A stretch of 64,000 nucleotides of DNA from Reichenbachiella faecimaris (GTDB taxonomy: Bacteria > Bacteroidota > Bacteroidia > Cytophagales > Cyclobacteriaceae): contig NZ_FWYF01000003.1 in the NCBI RefSeq assembly GCF_900176375.1, positions 62,001 to 126,000 of the forward strand. Direction: 5' to 3'. Below are positions 8,686-19,224 of the stretch, piece after piece. Both the position numbers and the translations under genes were made by a program. The notes beneath the pieces were generated by a model that was not told the origin of the DNA, made no database searches, and was given only the letters and a program-made list of their open reading frames with translations. The first letter of the stretch is position 1; every line of letters begins with the position of its first letter.

Positions 8686-9182
8686 TCCTTGCAGAGTTGA
8701 TCTATTAGTGCCTGTGCTAAGGTAAGCCCTGCATCAAGAGCGTATTGCCAATCTTGACAGGCAGCTTCTGCATTTCCTAAATCGTATTGAACCGTGCCTC
8801 TATTGAGGTATGCTTCTCCATAGGTCGGGCTGATTACAATCGCTTGATTGAAATCTTTAAGTGCCATCTGGCTATCACCAATAGTGAAGTATGCAAAACC
8901 TCTTTGATAAAATGCATCCGCATTCTTGTTGTCTAATGAGATGGAAACGTTCAAATCAACGATTGCATTTTCATTCTCTCCTAGTTCTGATAGACAAGAG
9001 CCTCTAAGGAAAAAGAATTCTGGATTGTTGTTATTTGTCTTTTCAAGATCATTGAACATGTCAAGCGCTTCCTCCAAATAGCCCTCTGAGAGAAGTCCGT
9101 GAGCTTGATCCAAGGATGGTGCTTGTGCCATAACTTGCCCCTGAGTCACAATAGCCAATAAAAGTATTGATACACGCTTCAT
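8682..9182 (-). CDS. Exported tetratricopeptide-repeat protein
   Basis: A 166-residue protein with a signal peptide (SILLLAIVTQGQVMAQ) followed by about three to four TPR units; the pattern G-E/D-x-x-x-A-x-x-D-x-N/F-x-x-A-I repeats at intervals of 34 residues (for example ENENAIVDLN, DSQMALKDFNQAI, NAEAACQDW). It should be periplasmic or outer-membrane associated and act as a protein-protein scaffold; no partner can be named. It is transcribed against the Fe-S operon and its 3' end overlaps that operon's stop codon, so there is no room for separate terminators. Confidence 0.8.
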   Translation of the reverse strand: MKRVSILLLAIVTQGQVMAQAPSLDQAHGLLSEGYLEEALDMFNDLEKTNNNNPEFFFLRGSCLSELGENENAIVDLNVSISLDNKNADAFYQRGFAYFTIGDSQMALKDFNQAIVISPTYGEAYLNRGTVQYDLGNAEAACQDWQYALDAGLTLAQALIDQLCKD

Positions 9183-9370
9183 AAGTTTTTGTTTTTACGC
9201 TCTAGCTTCTCCAAATCTGTATTATTTTTTTAAATTTTCAATACTCTGGATCAGAGATAAAATTCTAATAAACTGGAAATTTTTATTTTCCTGTTCAGCC
9301 AATCGTAATTTCTATGAAATAATATGGATTACCAATTAACTTGCTTTTGATTGGCAGTAATAAAGACGAG

Positions 9371-10090
9371 ATGAGTAGAATAAAGTTAATGAAGTGTTTT
9401 TTTGGTTTGTTCATTCTGTTTCCAGGATTGGTGAATGGACAAAATCTAGATAAAATTTTAGAAGCGCACTTTGAAGCTCAGGGGCAGGAAAATCTGATGG
9501 CCATGCGATCTATCTTTATGAAGGTGCGTGAAATGGACGGATTCACTGAAGGAAAAGTGTACCAAATCACAAAAAAGGCGCCTAGTAAAATACGAATAGA
9601 AGGAATATATAACGAACAGACGTTTGTAAATGCGTTTGACGGAAAGACGGCCTGGACGATTGCACCCTGGACAGGAGTGCAAGTGGCTCAACTCATGACA
9701 GAGAGGGAGCGTGATTTGTTTTTGATGAATGCAGGTATTGGATCACCTCTATATGACCATGGACTAGGGCATGTATTGGAAATAATAGGCTCTGAACGAG
9801 CGGATGATGCCAATCATTATGTAATTCGTTCTACCATGCCATCTGGTTTTTTTGTGGACTATTTAGTAGATAAGAAAGATCATCTCATTCATTTGGCGAG
9901 AATATATGAGGAAGATGAACCTGAGAAGGTTGAACGGGAAGTGATTTTTAAGAACTACAAAAATCTGGGGGGTGTCTCCATACCTTTTGCATTTGAAAAC
10001 AGAACAGGACGGTCAATTTACGACATAGTCGTTGATGATATAGTCTTTGGGCAGGGCGCCCCAAATAGTATTTTTGAAAAACCTGAATAA
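9371..10090 (+). CDS. Exported LolA-like (outer-membrane lipoprotein-sorting fold) protein
   Basis: From the ATG at 9371 the product has 239 residues (MSRIKLMKCFFG...); an internal ATG at 9389 would start directly at the signal peptide KCFFGLFILFPGLVNGQ. A frame extension to a TTG at 9341 is unlikely. The mature part begins LDKILEAHFEAQGQENL and has long beta segments (KVYQITKKAPSKIRIEG, FVNAFDGKTAWTIAPW, FVDYLVDKKDHLI), the pattern of the LolA/LppX half-barrel superfamily in Bacteroidota. It probably binds a lipid or hydrophobic compound in the periplasm. Fold assignment is by pattern only; it could be any member of that broad group. Confidence 0.65.
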   Translation: MSRIKLMKCFFGLFILFPGLVNGQNLDKILEAHFEAQGQENLMAMRSIFMKVREMDGFTEGKVYQITKKAPSKIRIEGIYNEQTFVNAFDGKTAWTIAPWTGVQVAQLMTERERDLFLMNAGIGSPLYDHGLGHVLEIIGSERADDANHYVIRSTMPSGFFVDYLVDKKDHLIHLARIYEEDEPEKVEREVIFKNYKNLGGVSIPFAFENRTGRSIYDIVVDDIVFGQGAPNSIFEKPE

Positions 10091-10132
10091 CATGTACGCC
10101 ACAATGTTTAGTGAACGATTGCAGCGTACATG
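10091..10132. terminator. Bidirectional hairpin between convergent genes
   Basis: CATGTACGC (10091-10099) and GCGTACATG (10124-10132) are perfect reverse complements, with CAAT/ATTG further inside the loop. It lies between two converging stop codons. There is no long T-run, so it may act as a structural 3' end in either direction. Confidence 0.55.
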
Positions 10133-10142
10133 ATATCTCAGC

Positions 10143-11612
<1,470 letters not shown>

Positions 11613-11667
11613 TTAATTTGTGATTATTCCAAAATAATTTCCTTGTATAAGAACAAATTAATTCAAT

Positions 11668-12258
11668 TTATCTTCCTGCGGATACCAGATGGGTATGGAT
11701 GGTTAATATTTGGGGGATTAGAAGTTCAGTTCCGTCATTATTGATAATCAAGTCTGACAGTTCACCTCTTTTTTTCTCATCAGCTTGCTTGTTAATAATC
11801 CCTTTAATTTCATCTAGTGAACGCTGAGGATCTCTTTTTTGTACCCTTTGGATACGGATGTCTACTGGTGCGAAAACATTGATCAGCAAGTCTAATTTTT
11901 TGTAAGACCCGGATTCAATCATCAGAGCGGCTTCTTTGAGTACATAAGGCGCGTCTTGTGATTTTAGCCATGACTGAAAATCCTTTCCCACTGCGGGATG
12001 AACAAGCGCATTCATCTTGGTTGTTTTTTTAATGTCACTAAAAATCGTTTGAGCCAGATAGGGACGATTGAGTTCGCCATTTTTGTAAGATTCCTCTCCA
12101 AATGTTTTAACAATATCCAACTTTAAGTCAGGATCATGTTGCATCAAATGCTTTGCTCTTTCATCTGCCTGATAGACTGGAATACCTAGAATTTTAAAAA
12201 CCTCACAAGCCGTTGATTTGCCTGATCCGATGCCACCTGTGATGCCTACAGTTTTCAT
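11668..12258 (-). CDS. coaE: Dephospho-CoA kinase
   Basis: A 196-residue protein of normal length. It opens with the P-loop GITGGIGSGKST and has YQADERAKHLM, RPYLAQTIF and the Arg-rich segment RIQRVQKRDPQR of the lid region. It phosphorylates dephospho-CoA at the 3' hydroxyl, the last step of CoA synthesis, in the cytoplasm. Its ATG overlaps the end of the YbbR gene by four bases (ATGA), so it is translated as the last gene of the nusB-YtxH-DUF1573-yajC-ybbR-coaE run. Confidence 0.93.
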   Translation of the reverse strand: MKTVGITGGIGSGKSTACEVFKILGIPVYQADERAKHLMQHDPDLKLDIVKTFGEESYKNGELNRPYLAQTIFSDIKKTTKMNALVHPAVGKDFQSWLKSQDAPYVLKEAALMIESGSYKKLDLLINVFAPVDIRIQRVQKRDPQRSLDEIKGIINKQADEKKRGELSDLIINNDGTELLIPQILTIHTHLVSAGR

Positions 12259-13202
12259 TGAGGTTCTGCGAAAGTCAACTTGATTCTGTCGGAAGCCAGT
12301 ACGATATCCAGGGCTTTTTCGTGGGCATACATGAGAATAGGAACCACAGTAGAGTCACTCATATTTCTCATAGAGTAATCCGCCGTGACACTAAAATCTG
12401 AGGCACTTACCTCGTCTTCGTCATCTTCTTTGATCGTGTAGTAGAGTACGATATTGCTATCTGTTAGATAAGCTGAGGAATCCTGAGGAAAGTCCAATAG
12501 TTCAATCGGAAGGCTGATTTCCCTTGCCAGATATTTGGCCACCTGAAACTTAACTGTTGCTTCTGCAGGTTGCACCCTCACGTGTTCACCTACGAAGTAT
12601 CGCAATTCTTCATCGAAATTTCCGTCTATGCTCATGTTGCTAAAGTCCAGCTGAACATATTCTGGCATTTGCATCATGGTCGATTTTGGTCCTGACACCC
12701 AAGCACTATCAACGCTACAAGAAATAGGGCTCACCATTCTGTATGATTGTGATAAGGGTATAGAGATGCTGTCAATGTATACGGGCAGTTTTTTGGTAAT
12801 TTTTTCTTCTATATTAAAGAAAAGCGTATCCGTGACTACATAAATCAATCTGAGTCCATCTAGCTGATCGGAAATCATAGGAATAAGACTTGAGCGAGTC
12901 AAAAATTTGATTTCGGTCGGGTTGTCCAGCGGAATATTGATAGGGGTGGCATTGATGCGCAAGGTTTTTCGGATCAGATTCCATCCACCACTAGTCACGT
13001 CAATTTTTATTTGTTTGGCCAGGGGATTGATGACAACCACACTGTCTTCAGCAAAGGTGTAAGACAATGGATAGTCTACCCGTGTGTCATACGATTTGTT
13101 CATGGCATTAAAAAACCAAAAGGTAGTTGCCCCTAAAATTGAGAGCACAACTACCTTCCAGTTATCTTTTAATCCAGGTAATAAAAACCTAAATATTCCC
13201 AT
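12255..13202 (-). CDS. YbbR-domain (CdaR-like) membrane-anchored protein
   Basis: A 315-residue protein with one N-terminal membrane helix (VVVLSILGATTFWFFNA) followed by repeated beta-rich YbbR-like segments (VVINPLAKQIKIDVTSGGWNLI, LPVYIDSISIPL, CSVDSAWVSGPKS, VDLFSNMSIDG-type strands). In Firmicutes the homologue CdaR regulates the diadenylate cyclase. In Bacteroidota the gene is instead regularly found between yajC and coaE, as here, and its role is not established. It starts 24 bases after the yajC stop and overlaps coaE. The most cautious call is an envelope-facing YbbR protein. Confidence 0.8.
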   Translation of the reverse strand: MGIFRFLLPGLKDNWKVVVLSILGATTFWFFNAMNKSYDTRVDYPLSYTFAEDSVVVINPLAKQIKIDVTSGGWNLIRKTLRINATPINIPLDNPTEIKFLTRSSLIPMISDQLDGLRLIYVVTDTLFFNIEEKITKKLPVYIDSISIPLSQSYRMVSPISCSVDSAWVSGPKSTMMQMPEYVQLDFSNMSIDGNFDEELRYFVGEHVRVQPAEATVKFQVAKYLAREISLPIELLDFPQDSSAYLTDSNIVLYYTIKEDDEDEVSASDFSVTADYSMRNMSDSTVVPILMYAHEKALDIVLASDRIKLTFAEPQ

Positions 13203-13226
13203 TCAGTTTATTGTTCATAAAAACAA

Positions 13227-13535
13227 TTAGCTCGCTAATTTTTTAGAATTTTCCATAGAGATGGAAGATTTTTCTATCTTCATTTTAGCGCCTTTGTCTA
13301 TTTCTAAAGTTACGGTAGAGTCTTCTACTGACAAAACTTTACCATGGATTCCTCCAATGGTTACGACTTGATCTCCCTTAGCTACACCTTCAGAAAAAGT
13401 CTTTTGATCTTTCTGCTTTTTTTGCTGTGGTCTGATGAAGAAGAAATAGAAGATGACTACCATGACACCAATCATGATCAGATTTGAATAACCTGCGCCA
13501 CCTGCAGCTGCTTGTAATAATATGAAGTTTAACAT
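13227..13535 (-). CDS. yajC: Preprotein translocase accessory subunit YajC
   Basis: A 102-residue protein of typical size. It has a single membrane helix (NLIMIGVMVVIFYFFFIRPQQKKQK) with the family signature FFIRPQQK, then a cytoplasmic SH3-like region (GDQVVTIGGIHGKVLSVEDSTVTLEID). YajC joins SecDF in the Sec holotranslocon. It lies 32 bases after the DUF1573 gene in the same direction. Confidence 0.95.
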   Translation of the reverse strand: MLNFILLQAAAGGAGYSNLIMIGVMVVIFYFFFIRPQQKKQKDQKTFSEGVAKGDQVVTIGGIHGKVLSVEDSTVTLEIDKGAKMKIEKSSISMENSKKLAS

Positions 13536-13567
13536 GCTTCGTTAATTGTTAAAAATGAATTGAGGAC

Positions 13568-14116
13568 TTAAGACGGTGTGTCAGCATCTTTAGGTGCTGG
13601 AGTCACGTTAGCCTTGATTTTGATTCTTTGTTGTTTTGGGTAAGTGTTTGAAGTAATGGTCACCGTTTTGTTCTGGATACCAGGCTTTTTTCTACTGTTG
13701 AATTTCACTTTAATTTCGCCCTTTTCACCTACACCAATTGGCTCTTTTGGCCACTCAGGAACAGTACATCCACAAGATCCAGTGGCACTTGAAATGATCA
13801 ATGGCGCGTCACCTGTGTTGGTAAAAGCAAACACATGCTCTACTACGTCTCCTTCATTGATGGTGCCGAAATCATGAGATTCTTCATTGAATGCAAACTC
13901 AGGAAGCGGACCTTCTGGCTTTACCTCTGGTTTATTATCAGCAGGTTTGACATTGTCAGATGCCGCAGATCTTTTAGTGGCTGTGCCAGAACCTTCTAAC
14001 TCGGCTACACGGCCTTCTAATCTTGCAATTCTGCTTTCAACATCTGCACTTGAGCATCCTGTAGCTATCATGGCTAAAACCGCTAAGTATGCTGGAATCA
14101 TTTTGATATTTTTCAT
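13568..14116 (-). CDS. DUF1573 lipoprotein
   Basis: A 182-residue lipoprotein (AVLAMIATGCSS). After the Cys comes a short coiled coil (SRIARLEGRVAELEG), a charged linker, and one DUF1573 domain with the signature DFGTINEGDVVEHVFAFTNT, GDAPLIISSATGSCGCTVP and PKQQRIKIKANV. This immunoglobulin-like, ASPM/SPD-2/Hydin-related domain is very common in Bacteroidota envelopes; its function is not known. Synteny with nusB and yajC is a recurring Bacteroidota arrangement. Confidence 0.85.
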   Translation of the reverse strand: MKNIKMIPAYLAVLAMIATGCSSADVESRIARLEGRVAELEGSGTATKRSAASDNVKPADNKPEVKPEGPLPEFAFNEESHDFGTINEGDVVEHVFAFTNTGDAPLIISSATGSCGCTVPEWPKEPIGVGEKGEIKVKFNSRKKPGIQNKTVTITSNTYPKQQRIKIKANVTPAPKDADTPS

Positions 14117-14238
14117 AACTAGTATGTTTAATTGAAATTGTTCTTGAATTAAATAGGAGTAAAGTTAGTGAAGGAATGACAATCGAGCGATTGCGGAACC
14201 CTCCTTAACAACTATTTAACAATTGAATATTTGATTGG

Positions 14239-14541
14239 TTAGACTTCTTCTCCTTTGATTTTGGTGATGAGTCCATTGACGTCGTCAAGCAGGCGTTCGG
14301 CCTTTTCTTTGGCATCGTTCACGATTTTGTCCCCTTCTGATTTGGCTTCATTGTCGCTTAGCTCTTTGCCATCAATAAATTCTTTTACGATTTCATCCAA
14401 CTTTTTGCTGTACTTATCCAGCTGGTATGAAAGTTTGTCTCTGGTATTTTCTCCTTTGTCTGGTGCATAGAGAATGCCCAAGATGGCACCTGCCGCTGCA
14501 CCTGTTAAAAATGCTAAAAAGGAATTCGAATTTTTACTCAT
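14239..14541 (-). CDS. YtxH-domain protein
   Basis: A 100-residue protein. Residues 8-27 form a small hydrophobic glycine/alanine helix (AFLTGAAAGAILGILYAPDKG) with the LYAPDKGENTRDKL signature of YtxH, followed by a long charged helix with heptad character. The family is linked to envelope or general stress in Bacillus, with no known biochemical role. It begins two bases after the nusB stop codon, so it is co-translated with nusB. Confidence 0.85.
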   Translation of the reverse strand: MSKNSNSFLAFLTGAAAGAILGILYAPDKGENTRDKLSYQLDKYSKKLDEIVKEFIDGKELSDNEAKSEGDKIVNDAKEKAERLLDDVNGLITKIKGEEV

Positions 14542-14543
14542 AA

Positions 14544-15686
14544 TTATTTGTTGTCTAGCAGTCCGCGTCCACTTTTCTTGATTTGACCATCTTTCTGCAA
14601 TTCTACCGAAAGTACATCCAAAAGGCCATTTACAAACTGTTTACTCTTAGGCGTACTATAAAGTTTCGATAACTCAATATATTCATTAATGGTCACTTTC
14701 ACCGGAATGGATGTGAAATGAATCATCTCGCCAATGGCCATTTCTAAAATAATCCTATCCGTTAGCGCTACACGATCTATCTCCCAGTTTTTCGACTTTT
14801 CTTCGATCAAGCTTTCATACTGTTCTTCCTCATCGATTGCTAAATCGTAAAGCTCTTTCAAAAATAATAAATCCTCTTCCCAGTTCTTAGAAAGTTCCAT
14901 CAATAATGGTTCACTTTCTTCACTTTCAATAGATTTTGCGGTTTTAAGGACCATGCTTTTCAGAATTGGCTTGTTTTCACTCCATCCTAAATCTAACGCC
15001 TCGAAATAATCGTTGATATTGTCGTTTTTGAATATGATGGATTTGTACAGGGTTTGCACGAATTCTTGATCATCCGCTAAGTTGGCTTTCGCCAAATTAT
15101 CATACTCTACGAAAAACTCTTGCGGTTTTATGTATTCCTTGTACCATGCCCTAATAAGATCAGAATCCCAAGCCACATTTTTTCTGATGCGTTCTTCTTC
15201 CAAAGCTTCAAAACCCTTGAGTTTGTTGATGACAATATTTTTTGCAAAGTTATCGTGCGAATTGTTCTTCTTACGCTTTTCTGTCCCGATCAATCCTTGA
15301 ATCTCTACCACGATGTACAAGAACTTGATATAATCGTCGTAGATAGAAGTGATTCCAGAGAGCAGCCGTTTTTTGAAATGATCTTTATTGGCTACTAGCC
15401 GATTGAGGTAGGTTTGCTGATGCGCCTTGATCAACTTTACTATTTCTGGCTTGGTTTCTTCGGGAATAGCATCAGCACCTTTGCGAATCAAGGCTCCAAA
15501 GGCTTTGCCTGTTTGTTCCCGATCCTTGGCCAATTCCTCTTTGTCTTGCACCTCCATTGAGTTAAGGTCAGGAAGAAAGTGATCCTCTGCCTCTTTTTTG
15601 CAAATGTTGAATTCGGCCTCTCGGGCGGTATGATAGGCAAAAATCGCTTGCATACCTTTAATACGTAAAGAACGTCTGTTTAGCAT
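14544..15686 (-). CDS. nusB: Transcription antitermination factor NusB, long Bacteroidota form
   Basis: A 380-residue protein, more than twice the length of E. coli NusB (139). The N-terminus LNRRSLRIKGMQAIFAYH matches the R-x-x-A-x-Q-x-L/A-F-A start of NusB, and the C-terminal half has the canonical bundle: WEIDRVALTDRIILEMAIGEM, then VKVTINEYIELSKLYSTPKSKQFVNGLLD. The middle, roughly residues 40-230, is a charged helical insertion or extra bundle typical of Bacteroidota NusB. The protein joins NusE/S10 on boxA RNA to allow antitermination in rRNA operons. It heads the run that ends with coaE. Confidence 0.92.
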   Translation of the reverse strand: MLNRRSLRIKGMQAIFAYHTAREAEFNICKKEAEDHFLPDLNSMEVQDKEELAKDREQTGKAFGALIRKGADAIPEETKPEIVKLIKAHQQTYLNRLVANKDHFKKRLLSGITSIYDDYIKFLYIVVEIQGLIGTEKRKKNNSHDNFAKNIVINKLKGFEALEEERIRKNVAWDSDLIRAWYKEYIKPQEFFVEYDNLAKANLADDQEFVQTLYKSIIFKNDNINDYFEALDLGWSENKPILKSMVLKTAKSIESEESEPLLMELSKNWEEDLLFLKELYDLAIDEEEQYESLIEEKSKNWEIDRVALTDRIILEMAIGEMIHFTSIPVKVTINEYIELSKLYSTPKSKQFVNGLLDVLSVELQKDGQIKKSGRGLLDNK

Positions 15687-15727
15687 TAAATCAAAGTTTT
15701 GAGCGACACGAAGGCCACTCTGGTAAT

Positions 15728-16831
15728 TTATAGTGGCAATTTGTTATTTCCAATCGCTGCAATTCTATTTTCAGCGATTTGGATGGCAGCTGCCTGTGGT
15801 GTTGCACCAGATTTGGCACATAACTCGAAAACCTCTAAAGTGGTATCGTAGATGCGCTCTGTTTGGTTCATCACTCTGTCTCTATTATAGTTGCCTTCAT
15901 ATTCGTAGTACACATTAGTGATTCCACCTCCATTGATCAAGAAGTCCGGGGCATATAATATACCCTTATTCACCAGTGCTTTACCATGAATATTTTCATC
16001 AAGCAATTGATTGTTGGCTCCACCTGCAACTATATCGCAGTTGAGCTTTTCAATACTGTTGTCATTTAAAGTGCCGCCCAATGCGCAAGGTGCATAGATG
16101 TCAAAATTGGCATCAAACACCTGGTCTGCAGATACTACTTCTACAGGGAATCGGTCAGTCACTTTTTTAATTTTATCTTCAAAAATATCTGAAATCATTA
16201 CTTGAGCTTTTTCTTTCACTAAGTTTTCAATCAGATAGGTACCCACATTACCAGTGCCTTGTACCAATATTTTTTTTCCTTCTAGTTTTTCAGAGCCGTA
16301 GGCCTTTTTGGCTGCGGCTTTCATTCCCATATATACGCCGTAGGCGGTCACAGGAGAAGGGTCGCCAGAGCCACCCATGAAATCTGGCAAGCCAGTGACA
16401 TAAGGAGTTTCCATTCGGACATATTCCATGTCTTTGGTACTCATATTAACATCTTCAGCTGTCCAGTACTTTCCGCCCAGACTGTTGACGAATTTTCCAA
16501 ATCGCCTCATCAAGGCCTCGTTTTTCAGCTTGCGAGCATCACCAATCAAAACTGCTTTTCCACCACCAATATTTAAGCCAGCGATCGCATTCTTCAAAGT
16601 CATACCTCTTGATAGTCTAAGTACATCAGTCAGAGCTTCCCTATCTGAGGCATAATGCCACATTCTGGTACCACCCATGGCTGGCCCTAGAACCGTATTG
16701 TGGATGGCAATGATAGCTTTCAACCCAGTAGCTTTGTCGTGACAAAATACTACCTGCTCGTGATTCATCTCTTCTATTCCTGAGAACAATGACACTTCTT
16801 CTTTTTTAAGTGGTTCGTTCACCTCTATCAT
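15728..16831 (-). CDS. Leucine dehydrogenase (Glu/Leu/Phe/Val dehydrogenase family)
   Basis: A 367-residue enzyme from the ATG at 16831 (MIEVNEPLKKEE); an upstream in-frame ATG at 16882 would add 17 atypical residues. The substrate domain has PAMGGTRMW, MTLKNAIAGLNIGGGKAV with the catalytic lysine in GGGKA, and GGSGDPSPVTAYGV. The NAD domain has VQGTGNVGTYL, and later come GGANNQL and PDFLINGGGITNV. These are diagnostic of branched-chain amino-acid dehydrogenases, which convert leucine, isoleucine or valine to 2-oxoacids with NAD+. It stands just upstream of nusB in the same direction (41 bases) and diverges from the ABC exporter. Confidence 0.92.
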   Translation of the reverse strand: MIEVNEPLKKEEVSLFSGIEEMNHEQVVFCHDKATGLKAIIAIHNTVLGPAMGGTRMWHYASDREALTDVLRLSRGMTLKNAIAGLNIGGGKAVLIGDARKLKNEALMRRFGKFVNSLGGKYWTAEDVNMSTKDMEYVRMETPYVTGLPDFMGGSGDPSPVTAYGVYMGMKAAAKKAYGSEKLEGKKILVQGTGNVGTYLIENLVKEKAQVMISDIFEDKIKKVTDRFPVEVVSADQVFDANFDIYAPCALGGTLNDNSIEKLNCDIVAGGANNQLLDENIHGKALVNKGILYAPDFLINGGGITNVYYEYEGNYNRDRVMNQTERIYDTTLEVFELCAKSGATPQAAAIQIAENRIAAIGNNKLPL

Positions 16832-17050
16832 ATTTTTGGGTTTATGATTGTTAATGTTGTTGGGTACTGAAAATAAGCGCAAAGTTAGCCTATTTTTAGT
16901 CAGATCAAGAAATTAAGTAATTGATTAATTTAGATTTTGTACATCTGCATAAAGCATAATTTTAATCGGACATAATGCCAACTTTCAAAAAATAATGCCG
17001 TTTGAACTTTGTATTATTGCATTTTGAAAAGCATTTTTCGGCCATTCTGA

Positions 17051-18838
17051 ATGAAAGACCTCGCACATCTGAATAAGTATTTTTTTAAGTACAAGTATCA
17101 CTTGATCTTAGGAACCGTGTTTATTATCATTTCTAATTTATTTGGAGTGATACCTGCCGTGGTGGTGAGACATTCCTTTGATTTGATTCAAGGAAGTTTT
17201 CAGGTGTTTAATGGCTTTGAAGGATTCAATCTGCAAAAGGACACCTACGATCTATTTGCCTCCAGTATATTGATTTTTGGTTTGGTTATTTTGGCGGCAG
17301 CCATACTCAAAGGCATTTTTATGTTTTTCATGCGTCAGACCATTATTGTGATGTCTAGATTGATTGAGTATGATCTCAAAAACGAAATTTATGAGCATTA
17401 TCAAACACTGCCGCTTAGTTTTTATCGCAAGAATAATACGGGCGATTTGATGAACAGAATATCTGAAGATGTAAGTCGCGTGCGGATGTATGTGGGGCCT
17501 GCCATCATGTATGGGATCAATTTGTTCACCATGTTTCTGATTGTAATTCCGTTTATGTTGTCGATCAATGTGGAATTGACATTGTACTCTTTACTGCCCT
17601 TACCTTTTCTTTCGTTTAGTATTTATTATGTCAATAATATTATCAATAAGCGCTCTGAAGAAATTCAGGAAAGTCTGTCCGATCTATCCACATTTGTGCA
17701 AGAGGCATTTTCAGGTATCAGAGTGATCAAAGCCTTTGTTCGTGAGCAGGATTATAATGATAAATTCTCTGCGGCTAGCAATGACTATAAGAACAAATCA
17801 CTAAAACTTGCCTTTGTGCAGTCCCTGTTTTTCCCACTGATCATGAGCCTAATTGGTCTCAGTGTGATTCTAACCGTCTATGTTGGGTCAATTGGTATTT
17901 TGCAAGGGGAGTTGAGCACGGGCAACATAGCTGAATTTATCATTTATGTAAATATGTTGACCTGGCCTGTGACGGCCTTAGGTTGGATTACAAGTATTAT
18001 TCAGCGAGCGGCCGCTTCACAAAAGCGTGTGAATGAATTCCTTCATACTAAAAATGATATTGTTTCAGGAAAAAATATTGAGAAGGAAATAGAGGGGGAT
18101 TTAATTTTTGAAAAGGTAAAATTCACCTATCCTGACTCAGGCATAGAGGCACTCAAAGCGGTCTCTTTTAGTGTGAAATCAGGCGAGTCAATTGCTATTA
18201 TTGGGACAACCGGATCAGGGAAAAGTACTATCGCCAACTTGCTGTGCAGGATGTATGATACCACTGCAGGAGAGGTGAAAATAGATGGCATTTCTATCAA
18301 GGATTATTCATTGTCTACGGTCAGAGGCAATATTGGATATGTGCCGCAAGATGTGTTTCTATTCTCTGAGTCCATTGCAGACAATATTGCCTTTGGAAAT
18401 CAAAAACTTAGTGATGCTCAAATTAGACAGGCATCTGATCACGCCAACCTCACCGAAAACATAGATCGTTTTCCAAAGGGATTTCAAACGATGCTGGGCG
18501 AGCGAGGTATTACCTTATCTGGAGGGCAAAAGCAGAGAGTTTCTATTGCCAGGGCAATAGCTCGCGAGCCAAAAATTTTGATCATGGATGATTGCCTGTC
18601 TGCAGTAGATACCAAAACAGAAAACAGCATTCTCAATAGTATGAAAAAAATAATGGTGGGCCGTACAACTGTCATTATCTCCCACCGCGTATCGTCTGCA
18701 CAGCTTGCCGACAAAATTATTGTATTAGACGATGGTCTCATTGTAGAGCAGGGCTCTCACCAGGAATTGATGGGGCTGGAGGGTACGTATAAGTCCCTAT
18801 ACCAGAAACAAATACAAGGCGAGGAGCTATCCGTTTGA
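17051..18838 (+). CDS. ABC exporter, fused membrane and ATPase domains (MsbA/MdlA type)
   Basis: A 595-residue half-transporter. Six membrane helices span about residues 15-310 and the nucleotide-binding domain about 345-580. Walker A is GTTGSGKST, the Q-loop is VPQDVFLF, the signature is LSGGQKQR and the H-loop is ISHR. The Walker B segment reads ILIMDDCLSAVD, with Asp in place of the catalytic Glu, as in the MdlA/YheI/BmrC side of heterodimeric exporters. No partner gene with an intact Walker B is adjacent, so it either functions as a homodimer with Asp or pairs with a distant subunit. The substrate is unknown (lipid or drug). There is no C39 peptidase domain, so it is not an obvious exporter of double-glycine peptides. 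Confidence 0.88.
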   Translation: MKDLAHLNKYFFKYKYHLILGTVFIIISNLFGVIPAVVVRHSFDLIQGSFQVFNGFEGFNLQKDTYDLFASSILIFGLVILAAAILKGIFMFFMRQTIIVMSRLIEYDLKNEIYEHYQTLPLSFYRKNNTGDLMNRISEDVSRVRMYVGPAIMYGINLFTMFLIVIPFMLSINVELTLYSLLPLPFLSFSIYYVNNIINKRSEEIQESLSDLSTFVQEAFSGIRVIKAFVREQDYNDKFSAASNDYKNKSLKLAFVQSLFFPLIMSLIGLSVILTVYVGSIGILQGELSTGNIAEFIIYVNMLTWPVTALGWITSIIQRAAASQKRVNEFLHTKNDIVSGKNIEKEIEGDLIFEKVKFTYPDSGIEALKAVSFSVKSGESIAIIGTTGSGKSTIANLLCRMYDTTAGEVKIDGISIKDYSLSTVRGNIGYVPQDVFLFSESIADNIAFGNQKLSDAQIRQASDHANLTENIDRFPKGFQTMLGERGITLSGGQKQRVSIARAIAREPKILIMDDCLSAVDTKTENSILNSMKKIMVGRTTVIISHRVSSAQLADKIIVLDDGLIVEQGSHQELMGLEGTYKSLYQKQIQGEELSV

Positions 18839-19188
18839 CCAGAATCCCTCGCCTTATTAACTATAGCGGTTTAAAAGATGTTGTGGAAGTTTTTCTCTTC
18901 ACTTCACTCCTACATTTAGATCAGCAATGAGACAATGAATATGACTGTCACGATAATTAGAAGTTTTGACATGTTATCTGTTTTCATCTCCTTAAAGTTT
19001 AGTTTTTGATGTGTTTTAGTGTTTTCAACATTTATTGTTTTGGCTAAAGTACGAGGCTATATCAGGCTGGATGCGTATTATTTGGACGAATAGCGTGTGG
19101 TTTACCTCATGTACACCTGGAGGGAATCAGAGCTGTCAGAAAACTAAACTTATGTGTCAGACGAGCTAAGTTTTCAATTTTGATTTCA
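18839..19188. other. Intergenic region between ABC exporter and amidohydrolase
   Basis: About 350 bases. The only candidate gene is a tiny minus-strand frame (18916-18987). Near the amidohydrolase start GAAAACT (19138-19144) and AGTTTTC (19169-19175) form an interrupted inverted repeat of unknown meaning. Confidence 0.5.
18916..18987 (-). CDS. Possible 23-residue single-helix membrane peptide
   Basis: The frame encodes MKTDNMSKLL followed by an uninterrupted hydrophobic run ending VSLLI and a TAA stop. An AAGGAG sequence abuts the first ATG on the minus strand, while the second ATG (MSKLL) lies 15 bases further. It has the look of small one-helix membrane proteins, but at 23 codons chance is a real alternative. 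It has no neighbour in the same direction. Confidence 0.3.
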   Translation of the reverse strand: MKTDNMSKLLIIVTVIFIVSLLI

Positions 19189-19224
19189 ATGACGTATTCT
19201 TACATGTCCACAAAAAATAGAATC

